Source: Aplysia californica (lineage: Eukaryota; Mollusca; Gastropoda; Aplysiida; Aplysiidae). From it: DNA of 64,000 nt. Position numbers and translations under genes: made by a program. Positions 44,001-57,280 of the stretch are shown piece by piece. How positions within the stretch are numbered: the stretch's first letter is position 1; every line of letters begins with the position of its first letter. The stretch spans positions 535,065-599,064 of the forward strand of contig NW_004797458.1 of assembly GCF_000002075.1 (NCBI RefSeq), given 5' to 3'. Below the pieces are notes generated by a model. That model ran no database searches and was not told the origin of the DNA. It saw nothing but the letters and a program-made list of their open reading frames with translations.

Positions 44001-47000
44001 ATTGCAATTCCTTACTATCCGTAATATCTGTGGAGAAAGTGAAAAGACTTCAAATTAAAAAAAAACAATGCTGCAGATTTAGTTTTTTAGAAAATACAGA
44101 AAGCGAGACTGTTTGACTGATAACGTAAAGTACCATCATGTTTATAAAATCTGTTGGAACTGTACATTCTTCCTTCTCGCAGTTCAAGGTCATCAGCTGA
44201 CAAAAAGAAATTTCTTTTAGCATTTATAAAACGATATTTTTTAATTTTTTTGGGGGGGGGGAAGGGGGGTGTTTGCAATCAACATTCCCTCTTCCTCCAT
44301 CATCTTCATGGCTGTTGCAACGACTCAGATAATTTTCTTTAGTGCTGGAAAGTCTGTTTCTGTATAATTCTTTCTTTTCAATTTTTTTGTTATGAACAAA
44401 TTTTATCCTCAAGTGGAACCACTGTCATTCCCCTGGCACCTTGAAATGACACAAACAAATATGAAAGTGCGAACAGAACTTTATCCCGATCTAAAAAGCA
44501 GAAGTGATTCAAATGGAAAAAGCAATACAACTTATTTTTGCACTGTTTTCACACACTTCCTAATTTTTAAACAAAGGTTGGAAGTGTGTGTGAAATAAAT
44601 TAATATGGAATATGTTTTAAGGAAGTGTATATTTATACGGCAGGCCGTCGGAAAATCGGAAGTGATAATTTCAGCCAATCAGGACAACCGGACTATTTAT
44701 AAATAAGCCTATAATTGCTTTTCCAGAATTAACACATTATAGATACTTTTTTAAAGATACCTGTAGGTTTATTTTAACAATGTTTATCGTTTGTATCATG
44801 TTGTGCTTTATGGACAATGATGAAATGTTTTGTGTGATTGTAACGAGAGTAGAGATGCACAATTTATCTTGTGCACGCAAATTTGTTTTTTTTCCAATAG
44901 TGGGGTACCTATTTGCGGATGGGGTTGGGTCTGGTCGTGTCTGGATGATCACCCGATTCGTCGCCTGAAAACAAACGCAATTGTTTTTTAGGCTGCGAGT
45001 CGGGCGCGGTCGGCAGCTTGTGCCACGATAGCCACTTTGCGCCCTCAATCTGGCTGGCAGACCGCCCCACCTCGACCTGATCCCCCAAAGGGCACCCCAT
45101 GCTTTGCCTGAGTGCATGAAATTGACATTATTTTATCACCTATTTTCATTTGCAATACCTTTTGTATGAAAGAGTAAGATGTGTAAAGTAAAGTAAATGT
45201 ACTTGCATTGTAATGTAAATCTAATGTCGTATACCGGTAAACGCTCTGGGTATTTCCGTTACATCTCCTTGGATTAAATACCTTGCATTGATACACTTCA
45301 AGTAGGGCCTATCTATTCTGATCTTTAGATTCAAGACGGCATACCGTATGATGTTCAGACAGCATGCTGTGGAAATATCGACTACGATCTTCAGACGGTT
45401 TGCCGTCGAAATATCGCTACCTTTTTGTAACTTTCCAAGATGCACACACGGTTTGTAAGTGCCCAGTGACCGTGAAGGTTCTGCTGTTGGCTGACAAAAT
45501 GCCTTTATTAAAATTCTCAGCAGTTTCAAGAAAGAAGGCATTTTGTCAGCGTAACCATTAAAGAAAATGCTTTCTTCTGAAATTTGAATTCTAATTTGTA
45601 AAAAAAACTGGTGACAGTTTCACTTTGATTTGTCACACACGTAGGGTTACTGATCGGGCTATCAATTTAACAAATTAAAAAATTTGACACCCAACAAATG
45701 AAGAAATGCGTTTCGCAGCGGACGACAGAGTTAATAAACTGTTCTGTGCCTTGGAAAGCATGCGCATAAAACCAACCAAGAGATAAAAGGATTCAAAGGT
45801 GTGTGGGCCCATCTGCACACTGCCCTCTCCTGTAGGACGGACCAGTAGCGGAATTTTCCGTGAATTATCCTGGAGGGAGAGGGACTTAAAAAGATTTTTT
45901 TTTTTTTTAAAGAGATAAAATATAGAATATAATGGTAGCAGAATGCAAAAAATCTTTGCCAAGACAAACACTATTATCTCTATTCTTTTAGGTTCCCCTG
46001 ACTTGGAGTCAGAAGGATTTGACCTTGGCTCCGTCCCCTTGGCAGCAGGCCTGAGTGACGAGGAGTTTGCGCGGCAGTTGCAGCAGGAGGAGTGGGAGGC
46101 GGCCAGCAGCCACGGCCACGATGACTTGATGCTGCCCGAGCCACGGGGAGCTCTGGGCTTGGGGCAACTGCTTTCTTTCCAAAACAGACGGGTGAGTTGT
46201 TGTCTGTGCGATCTTGAGACAGTTACAGTTGGGTTGGTGTCGAGCTTACTTTTACTTTTACTTTTTCATCCTGTGTTGCCGTTAAGTGTCGAGGGAAGAT
46301 GCATTTTCCTATAGTAGACCAGCTCTGCAGCTCTTTCAATTGGGATATTATAATTTCTCATGGTTTCATTGGCTCACTCAATCCACCTTTTGATTGAAAT
46401 GTCATAGAAGTATTTATTAATGAATATTTCCTCATGAATTTCTGCATGTACATTCTCTCCATTGAATAACATTTCTATTGATACAATTTTTGGGGGATTT
46501 CTTTGAGAGATATACCCCCAGTGGGTCGGGGGGATATAAATAGACCCACTGCTTCGTCTGCAGAAGGTGCAACCCCTTCAAAGGCGGAGTGTCGCACACG
46601 GACCCCAACCCTCTGGGATCCGTGTGCGACACTTACTTTGGTGTATCCTCCTCTTCTCCTTCCTTCTTTCTTTCTTCTTCTATCTTTCCTACCACCGCTG
46701 ACCTCATGTGCAGCAAAACGAGAGGTCACCCATTCCACAGAGTGGGCGCCTTGTTGACCGTGAGGTGCGACCCGTGCGGAGGGAAACCGGGCACCTGGCG
46801 GTTGAGGTGAGATCAGTCTACGGACTGTCCCTCACCAACACACCTCTTTGGCCCAGGTTTTCCTCTTAGACAGGAGGGTGGCACGGCCCATTCCACTCAA
46901 TCGGTTGGGAGTTGAAACAACATCAAGCCCTGGGTCAATCTTGACGGGAGGGTTTTACGCACTCTCGTGGAGAGTATAGCTCCGGGGTAGCCCTGGCACA

Positions 47001-50000
47001 GCTCTGGCCATCCGAGCAATGTGTCCCCTTGTTGGGCTCGATGGCGGGCGGGGAGCCCCGGAGTTGAACCACCAAAAAAACTCACATGGATTCTTCAACT
47101 ACAAAAAACCCTTCCCCAACTCCCAACGTTATTAAAAAGTCTCGGCTCGCGGAAGTGGGTGCGGCCGCCGAGCCGAGCAAACATAAAACAAAAGGAAAAA
47201 GGACCTTTACGACTGCCTCTGCCCTCCCTCCTCTCAGGGAGCTTCCGCGGCAGCCGTACTTGACCATCCGCAGCACCGATGCACAGAAAAAGATGACTGA
47301 TTTAAACGTATTTAAGATAGGAGATGCTCTAAGACAGGTTCTGGGATACATTCCTACGAATGTCCAGAAACTGTCCTCTGGTGCTCTCCTCATCAAGTGT
47401 GCATCGGATAAAGAACTGGCCGGACTTGAAAAGATAACGACCTTCGGTGGTGTTCCTTGTGTTTCCGAGCGACACCAGAAATTTAACCAGTCGAAGGGCG
47501 TGGTCCGCAGCCATGAGCTGAAGGGCTGCTCCAACCAAGATATTGTGGATAACTGTGAGGGTGTGGTCGAAGCCCGCCGAATTACTATTTGGCGGGGGGA
47601 GTCCACGCTAGAAACGAACACAATAATTCTAACTTTTGATTCGTGCCGCCCTCCAGCCACTGTTCGGGCATCATACTTGGTCTTGGACGTGCGACCCTAT
47701 GTGCCGAACCCTCTACGCTGCTTTCAGTGTCAGAAGTTCGGCCATAGTCAGTCGCGATGCCGACGTGCAGCCGTGTGTCCTCGCTGCGGCAAGACTGGGC
47801 ATCCTGAAAAGGAATGCAAGGCTAGTCCTTGCTGCCCAAATTGCCAAGACCAGCACACAGCCTTCAGCAAGGATTGCCCGACTTGGATTCAAGAACGCGC
47901 AATCCAAGAGAATAAAGCACGAAATGGATGCTCTTTTCAAGAAGCCCGAAAAGCTGTCTGCCCGCCAGGTATGACCCCGGTCCCTGGCCAGTCATACGCA
48001 AGCGTACTCTGGCCAGTCACGAAGTCGACCAGTGCTTCCACTGTCGACCCCCCCAGAACCCGCGGTCAACAAGAAACTTACTGCGAAACAAAAAAAGGTT
48101 CCTCCTAAAACTGTGGTACCCACCTTCCAGGTACCACTAACTAACCGCTTTGGGGTTCTTGGGGAGGATGGGGTGGACTCTTCCTCCACCCCCCCTTCTC
48201 CCCCTCACCCCTCCTCTATTACTCCTTCTTCTTCTTCTTCTTCTTCTTCTTCTTCTTCTTCTTCTTCTTCTTCTTCCACCTCTCAACCCATCTCTCTGAT
48301 GGAGATTGAGGTACTCCCTCCCCCCTCTCCCCAGCCCCCTCTGTCTGCTCCACCTCCCTCTACCCCTCCACTCCCCCCCACTACCAACGGAGGATGACAT
48401 CTCTGACCTCCCTCCCCGGCCTGACCCCGGGAAGGGCGGAGTCTGTCACTCCTCCAAATCCCCCACTAGACCGCTGTCCAATCCAGGACGGCAACCTAGA
48501 AAACACTCTGCCTCCCCCGCAAGGAGGAGTCAGAGTGCTTCTTCGAAGCCGGGGCCTTTGAGCTCCAAACAAAAACCTAAAAAATCATAATGGCGGTCCT
48601 GCAATGGAATGCCGGCGGAATCCGACCTTCCATTGCTGAATTGCAACATTTACAGGCCACACTGTGCCCACGGGTGGCCTGTATTCAAGAAACAAAATTC
48701 GCCCCGGCTTCAACCATAGACTTAAGAGGATTTACTGCGTACCATCACATTCACACGAACCAGATTGCTTCCGGTGGTACCACCATCTACACCGACAACC
48801 ACACACTCCACAGACAAGTACATCTTAAGACGACCCTCCAGGCTATTGCCGTACGGGTCACCCTGCACAGACCAATCACGATCTGCTCAGTTTACATCCC
48901 ACCAACATACCCCCTCAAAATAACCCAACTAAATGACTTAAAATCTCAGCTCCCAAAACCTTTTATTTTGCTAGGTGATTTCAATGCCCACAGCCCCCTT
49001 TGGGGAGACAAACCTATAGACCAGAAAGGAAAAATAATAGAAAACTTTTTATTTCAAAATAACAGCTGTCTCTTAAATGATAAATCCCCAACTTACAGAA
49101 ACAGAGCCACTTATGGCACTTCATCCCTTGACCTCACCTTTCGTACCCCTGACCTAGTCCCAGATCTTGAGTGGTCTGTGCTGGATGACCGTACGGACCA
49201 TTTCCCAATTCTCCTAAAAAACAATAGCCTCCAAAACGACCCGATCCCAGAACGCTTCAACTTAAAAAAAGCCGACTGGGACGGGTTTGCCAATCAATGT
49301 TCCAAGATTATTAATCCCAATTTCGACCACAACTACAATAAATTCCACGAAAAGCTCTTAGAAATATGCCACAATCACATTCCAAAAACAAAAACAAAAC
49401 CCCGGAGGAACAAAATCTGGTTCTCTTGGGAATGTGAGGACGCAATAAAGAAAAAGAAGGCAGCGTATCGAAGAGCCGTCAACAACACCACCATAGAAAA
49501 CAAGATAATTTATTTAAAGGCTCGAGCTGAGGCACGTAGATGCCTCAGGGAGAGCAAAAGACAATCATTCCAAAAATACATCCCCAAAATCAACAGCCAG
49601 ACACCACTCAACCAAGTTTTCCAAATTGCTAAAAAATTCTTAGGTAGACGCACAGACACCATTCGGCACGTCCAGAGGCCGGATGGAACAACAGCTGAAA
49701 CACAAGTAGACATTGCAAACACAATAGCTACATCTCTAGCCAAAAACTCATCCCAAGCAAACTACAACACCACTTTTCAAAACGTCAAAACTAACAGAGA
49801 AAAACAACACCTAAACTTCCACTCAAACAACACTGAAACCTACAACGCAGACTTCACAATAGACGAATTAACATCGTGCATCTCGGACCTGGGCGATACA
49901 GCCCCGGGACCGGATGACATCCACAACAAGATCATTAGACACTTACCCTCAGAAACACTCACACTCCTACTACACATATACAACGACATGTGGCGGTCGC

Positions 50001-52655
50001 ACTCCTTTCCGGAGTCTTGGCGTCTCGCCACTGTCATTCCAATACCCAAACCTAACAAAGACCACACACACCCATCCAATTACAGACCTATAGCCCTAAC
50101 GAGCTGTCTCTGCAAACTGATTGAAAAAATGATTCACAGGCGACTCATGTGGTTTCTGGAAACGACGGGCTCGCTGAGCGGTCAGGAAAACTCGATCCAC
50201 TCTGGATCACCTGGTCCGCCTGGAGACCTTTATACGCGAGACGTTCGCTGAAAGAGGCCACATGATCGCCATCTTTTTTGACCTAGAAAAAGCCTTCGAC
50301 ACAACCTGGAAGTACGGCATTCTTCGAGACCTGCACGCACTCGGCAAACGCGGTCACCTCCCTGCCTTCATTGGCAACTTCTTGAAGAACCGTTCCTTCC
50401 AGGTTCGTGTCGGATCCTCCCTTTCAGACCCCCACCAACAGGAGGAAGGAGTCCCCCAGGGGAGCATCCTTTCTCCTCTCCTATTTGAAATTAAAATAAA
50501 CTCCATAGTGAAAACCCTCCAGAACAGCATAGACAGCTCGTTATACGTTGACGACTTCTTGATATGCAGCCGATCGAAAAATCCTCATTTGAGATCTATG
50601 GAAAGGCAGCTGCAAACGCAGCTGCAAAAACTTGAAACGTGGGCAAACAACAACGGTTTCAAGTTCTCCCCGTCAAAGACGGTTGCAGTACACTTCTGCC
50701 GAACAGGCAGATGTGTGCTGCAGCCGGATTTGACACTATACGGGGAAAGGATTCCCGTCCAGGACCAAGCTCGTTTCCTCGGCGTCATTTTCGACAAAAA
50801 ACTTACATTCATACCACACATCAAAGACCTTCGTGTGAGGTGCGAGAAAGCGTTAAACGCTTTGAAAATTCTATCAAATCCGGAGTGGGGCGGGGACTCA
50901 AAACACCTCCACTTGTACATCTCCCTTGTCCGGTCCAGGCTTGACTACGGCTGTCAAGTCTATGGATCGGCAAAACCACACGTCTTAAAAATACTAGATC
51001 CAATACAAAACCAAGGACTCCGCCTCGCTCTGGGGGCTTTCCGCACTTCTCCGGTGGAGAGCCTCCAGGCCGAGGCCAACATACCACCACTCTCACTCAG
51101 ACGCACACAATTCTCACTACAATACGCAGTTAAACAGAGCTCAACACCGGAAAATCCAGCGCACAACAGCATTTTTCAAACAAATCCAGAAACCATAAAC
51201 AGATTCCAAAACAACGAAAAACTCATCAAACCTTTCGGCCTCAGAATCCTTGAGGACCTCAAAAACTTACACTTTTCCAAACAAGACATCCAACAAATTC
51301 TTTTCCCCGACCTCCCTCCGTGGCACCTCACCAAGGCAAAAGTAGATTTACAGCTGACCACACACAACAAAGAAAGCACAAACACCAAAACTTTTCAAGC
51401 AGAATACAAAAAACTAATAGATAAATACCCCGGTGCGGAGCTCATCTTCACGGATGGCTCCAAAAAAGACAATGAAGTGGGCGCCGCAGCCCTATCTCCC
51501 AACAATACACACCAGAGGAGACTACATCCTGAAGCCTCCATTTTCACTGCGGAGGCCACTGCCATTGACATGGCACTGGACTCTGTAGAAAATTCTCCTA
51601 ACAAATCTTTCCTGATCCTTTCTGACTCTCTGTCTTGCATCACCTCACTCACAAACTACACACTCTTACACCCAAAAATAGTTAGGCTACAACAGAAAAT
51701 CCATACACTATCTGAAACAGGAAAAAACATCATGTTCGCATGGATACCCAGCCATGTGGGCATCCGAGGAAACGAGCAGGTAGACGACCTGGCGAAGAAA
51801 GCTTCATCCCTTCTGCTGGGATCAACGACAAACACTCTCCCACAGACTGACTTTAGAAATTAAATCAAAAAGTACACCTCCAGTCTGTGGGAGAGCCACT
51901 GGGAAAACCAGAAAAATAATAAATTATATGAAATAAAACCCAAACTAGAACAGCGAACTCCTTCGGATCTCTCCAGAAGAGACGAAGTCATTTTTACTCG
52001 ATTGCGCATCGGACACATGGCCCTGACCCACAAATACCTCCTACAGGGAGATGAGAAGCCGCACAGATTTTACCATTAGACACATTTTAACAGAATGTCT
52101 AGACTTTGGAGAGATCTGAAGTAAATATTATAAATGCAAGAAATTGCAGGATATTTTTTCCGTCGTTGGTCCCAGCAGAATTTTAAATTTTATAAAGGCC
52201 ATTGGCCTTTATGGCGAGTTGTAGGGTGAATTTGATATTATTAAAAAATTTTGTTGTTACTTAAAAGTTGTTTTAGATCACAAATGTATTTACACCGAAT
52301 TTGAATATTTTAACTTTTAGCATTTTAAAGTAAATTAGTTAGCCAGTCGTGAAGTGAACTTTCGCAGAGGTGAACAACTTGTGTTTCGCGCGCTCATATG
52401 ACCTTAGCAGTTGCGAGCGCCGTAAAACCTTATACTATACTACTATACTTTGAGAGATAGATGGAGAAAATTTGGAGTAAGTAGTAACATGATACCAAAA
52501 ACAACACCACCAGACATAAACAACGCACATTCGCGAATAATGTTAAACTGTGACATAAAAGAAAGGGGGAATACATGTTGCGTGAGTGTTTTCAGGAAAC
52601 GAGGAAGTGACAAGAGGCTTTTCCTACTTTATACAACGCTCGTGCATTCCACATA

Positions 52656-52732
<77 letters not shown>

Positions 52733-55700
52733 GTAAGCCAATCTTCTAATCTTCTTTTCAAGTGAAAATCTGTATCTGATGCTTTCAGATTGGGGGAATG
52801 AAGGTAAACATAAAGAGAAGGTACCTCAATAATATTTACAAGACTTTAGCAGTAACTTCCCTTATAATTGGTATCAAAACAACCTCTGTCACTGTCCCGG
52901 AAATCCTACGGGCCATAGGCACAGCGCTGCACGGTTCACGCCTGTAAATTTTACGGGCATGGCAGCGAAGAGGTTAATGTGTAATATACTTTAATCCAAA
53001 AAAATAAAAGTGGGTGGTTGGTGGGTGTTTTGGTGTAGTTTGCTCCCTTTTTACTATCAAACATCTGTTGTCCGTATCTTTTCGACTTTTAATTTGTGTT
53101 TGTTACTCTCTGGTAAATTATATGACCTAATTGTGCTGCAGGTGCTGTAAAACTTTTCCTTCTTTTCCTAAAACAAAAATAAAACATTCTTATTTCCCTA
53201 GCCTCATATGTTACCTCCGATTCCTCGTGGTGAGAGAGGGGCGCGAATGGGGCCAAGGGCGTCAAATGGTCGGCGAAATGTAAGTTGATTCCATCAGTTT
53301 GTCTCTTTGTCGTTCTCTGAGCTGATGGTTGAAGAGTGGTCTGGTCCTTCCACGATGTTTTCTTATGATTCTGTGTTCAGTTTCCCTTTAAAAATGTTAC
53401 CATTATAATACCAAATCACGGTTACTCACAACTCAACAAAAACTATTACTAATGTTTCTTTGTGGGTGGTTGGCGGGTGTTCTGGTGTGGTTTGCTCCTT
53501 CTTACCTATCAAAACCTCTCTATCGTCCCCATCTCAACTCTTTTTTTGTGTTTGTTAATCTCTCTTAACACATCTATTCTTCGGCACTTATATGACCTTA
53601 TTGTGTTGCAAGTGCCGTAAACTCTTACTAAAACTATTTTATTAAGTTTGTGTTTCTGCAAAAATTGAGGGTCTGTAATTACTTGGGTTATTTATTTTTC
53701 TCACAGGCAAGAGGAGCGATGTCCTTCATGAATGTTTACCCATCTGCTTTGCCCTGGCCCTTTTCATCGAGCATGGCAGAGGGAGACGATGATCACATGC
53801 GTGAGTTGTTGGCTTTTGGGATTTAAACCTCACCCTGTTTATCCTGTTTTCTACTGCATCTTTTTTTACTAGTTTATACTGGATGCACTGATCGCTCTGT
53901 CGTTGTCATGCTGAACTACTGTGTGGATAACCATTGCTTGAATCTCGCAATGGGGAATTTTGGAGATTGGGTAGTATGTGGAGTTTTTCAAAGCTTTCTG
54001 TTGTCCTAAACTGTGAGTGGCTGGGAGGGGGGCTCTGGTGTACTTTTCTCCTTCCTTACTATCCAACACATATTGCCCTTTTCTTTCCTCCTCTACGTTC
54101 TATATTACTTTCTAGTAACATCTTTATTCTTTAGCACCCTTTAGACCCATTTATGATGCAGGTACTGTAAAACTCTTACTCGATTTAAAGTGCCCTAAAC
54201 TATTGCTAATGAAGTGTGACTTTTTAAAAAATGTGGGCTACAAGTTAACAGACTAAAACTATTTCCAACAGATTCTACAACTGTCATGTTTTTCTTTTGC
54301 AGTGCTACTAGAAAAAAGAAAGTAAAATACCTAACTGTTGACTTTGTCAAATTGTTGTGATTTTTTTCTTCTCCTTAGCACTCGTCATGGAATTGTTCCA
54401 TACCAATGGCTTGTTGGATACGGATGAAATTGAGGTCAGTCCCACTAGTTTTTACAGATTGTGTTAATAACAGTGCTTTCACTCTTACGTATTTTTATGG
54501 AAATCCTTGCTTTCTGCCAGTTCCGTACTTGTTCTTCCATCATTATCAACTCCCTCCGTTAAAAAAAAACTACGACAGCGTAGGACTGCCGAAATTCTGT
54601 TGCAAAAGATCCGTACTCGCCTTCATATCATCTTGTATAAGTTATGGATATTTACGGCAATTCTCTCGGCAACAAGTTAATGTTATAGCAGAAACCTGCC
54701 AGATTGCACATTTCCTGCAATCAGCTATTATTCCGCTATGCCTCTTGCATTCCTTGCGGGTTGGTCGGCAGTATATTTTTTATTTCCTCCTTTCTATCAT
54801 TCATTCACTCATTCCATCTTTGCGTTGATCAAATAAATTGACTTGTGATCTTAGACAGAAAATTACTGTCAGAAAGAAACTTCTTTTGCAAATCTGTCTC
54901 GATCTAGAGAAATTATCAATGCGAAGATTCTACGGTACGTGAACGCGATATAAGGGCTACGATGAAAGAAATATATGCTAAGACTACTAAAATCAGGAAA
55001 AATTCGAAAAGTGGTGTTCCGAGGTTGTGACAGGCGACATTCAGACGTGAAAACTATGGAAAAATTAGGGTATACGCTGGGCAACTGTATTGTGAAGGTA
55101 CATATCTATTCATTATTCCCAGGTTTGCCTTCTATCAATGATGCGACAACAAATTAATTGATAGTAGCTATGAAAGGGGAACTTGCTTTTAAACATTGCC
55201 AGCAATGGAAAGATATGTAGGTGAAGAAATCAAACAAGACAAAATGTTGGTGAAAAAATAAATGTTATGGGTTGTAGGCAATATCTTCAAACAGGCTCCC
55301 AAATGCCATTTTCAACCCTCTAAAAGCACTAAATTTCAATTTCTTTGGGGGGGGAGGTTCGTCCCCTGAGCACCCACTGGGGCGCTGCCCCTGGACCCTG
55401 CTGGGGGCCTCTGCGGCCCCCGGACCTGGTGCAGAATTTTCCTTACTTTTCAGCTTCAGCTGGTGGAAGCACTGTAATAAACACTGCACTCATGTGCACT
55501 TTGCAGTAGTGTTATGCCACTTTAAAAAAAACAACACATTTTCACTGAGGTACATAACATGAATGTAAATTTTATTTTTATATATTTTTTCGTTTGTTTG
55601 AATGTAAAGAAAATTAAAGTTTAATTGAATGTATTTCCAAAATCACCTTCCTTTTTCCTCCCCTTTGGGGGAACTTGTTGAAACTTTCCTGGCATTTACG

Positions 55701-57235
55701 AGGAACATTGAAGGTTTTGACAATTTCTTTTTCGTTTTTTCTTGTTTCAGTCTATTCTGAATCCAGTCTCTGAAGACTATGAGGTGAGATAAAAAAAAAA
55801 AAATTTTTTATTGGGGCACAAAATTTGAACAGTTGGTATTATGTTGGAGTGCATTTCTGATTAATTAAAAAAATTATTTTTTTTTAACTTAACATGTTTT
55901 GTGAAATCAAGCATCCATTCTCTTCTATGTTGTTAGGAACACAAACCCAAACCATTCTGTTTGCTATATTTAGGTTTTCTGTTTAGTATTGCAGTTAAAA
56001 TTCCTCTACTGAAAAACTTGATGTACTAATTGACTGGTCTTCTATTAGTGCATTGTCCTTTTATCATGTGATTAAAAGATTGATCATGTCCATCTTTTTA
56101 TCTCTTCAGTGTCACTGTTGCTTCAACTCAGTTTTGATTTGTGAGATGTACATTTTCTAATTCATTTTTCTTTTGAAAGTTCAGAGGAGTTTAGTGCCTT
56201 TGAAAGTGTCTTTGCTATTAATTTTTATCTTTGATTATTGAAAGTCGATAAAAGAAATGCTTGAAATATAAAGAATTTTTTTCTTTCATTTGTCAAACAA
56301 GATATTGGAATCAAATGGGTTTTTAAAAAACCGCTTCGTTGCCTTATGACATACCTGTTATGTCATGAAAATGCGTAATTTTTAGCGCGGTGTCATACCA
56401 TGTACGTCACGGAAGTTGGCAAAATTTACCGCTCCTGGTTGCCTGAAGATTCGTATTTCGGAAATAAAATATGCTCATATCGGTACCAAATTTGCTAATG
56501 TTACTTTACTGCTAGGCTTGTAAGCAATCGATAAATGCAGATCTAGGCTTGCGGGCAGCCGCGTGCTCTTATAAAACGTAAACATTAAAATGACTTTAAA
56601 AAGTAAAATAAATTCACTTTTTGACTTAGATTTGCAGGTTATTCGAAATTATGAGTAAAATGGGAGAAAATGGGAATAAGAAAATTGTCAATTGAAGACC
56701 CAGTGCCCGAAATAATTGAAGACCCAGTGCCCGAAATAATAATGTCATGAGCACGCTAGATCTAAATATAGACTGCGGGTCCATTAGCACTAAGACAATA
56801 GGCTGCTGTTCTGGGAAAATGAGCTCAGCTGAAAATCAGTGCTCACAGTAGGAACCCTGGCAACGAAAGGGTTGAATTAATTTCCCAAAGGCAAGAAGAA
56901 ATAGAAGTAGAAAACAAAGCATTAAAAAACCCAACTTCATCCTGTCCCCTCAGCAACTACTGGCTCTAGCAGAGCAAATTGGGGAAGTGAACCGCGGCCT
57001 GTCAAAGTCAGAGCTGGACAAGCTTCCCACCAGCAAGCACCGATGTGACAGCTCGGAGGGGGCAGAGGCCGGGGCAGGCAGCGCAGACAGCCAGCAGTGT
57101 AACATCTGCCTCAACGACTACGAGAACGGGGACAGGAAGAGAAACCTTCCGTGCAAACACGACTTTCACAAGGACTGTGTGGATCAGTGGCTCAAGGTGA
57201 GGGCCAGGTGTGTGTGTGTGTGCATGAGTGAAAAT

Positions 57236-57280
<45 letters not shown>

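Larger units (their letters stand above)
46513..52447 (+). mobile_element. Full-length I/Nimb-type LINE
   Basis: A 12-bp target duplication CTTTGAGAGATA (46501-46512 and 52448-52459) bounds a 5.9 kb element. It has a 5'UTR of about 570 bases, ORF1 with three CCHC knuckles, ORF2 with endonuclease, reverse transcriptase and RNase H, and a 3' end in TATAC/TACTA repeats. ORF order plus RNase H after the RT fit the I group (Nimb-like). It is in the same orientation as the RING-H2 gene, within intron 2. ORF2 has a frameshift and premature stops, so this copy is no longer autonomous. Retention of both ends and a clear duplication suggest a fairly recent insertion. Confidence 0.9.

Noticed and set aside
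44935-45117. GC-rich minus-strand open frame ([17 protein letters not shown])
   Set aside because: No recognisable domain or good splice pair; possibly an undescribed repeat, but unsupported as a gene.
47330-48400. Minus-strand open frames such as the Arg-rich run at 48137-48400
   Set aside because: Shadows of LINE ORF1 and its TCT repeat on the opposite strand.
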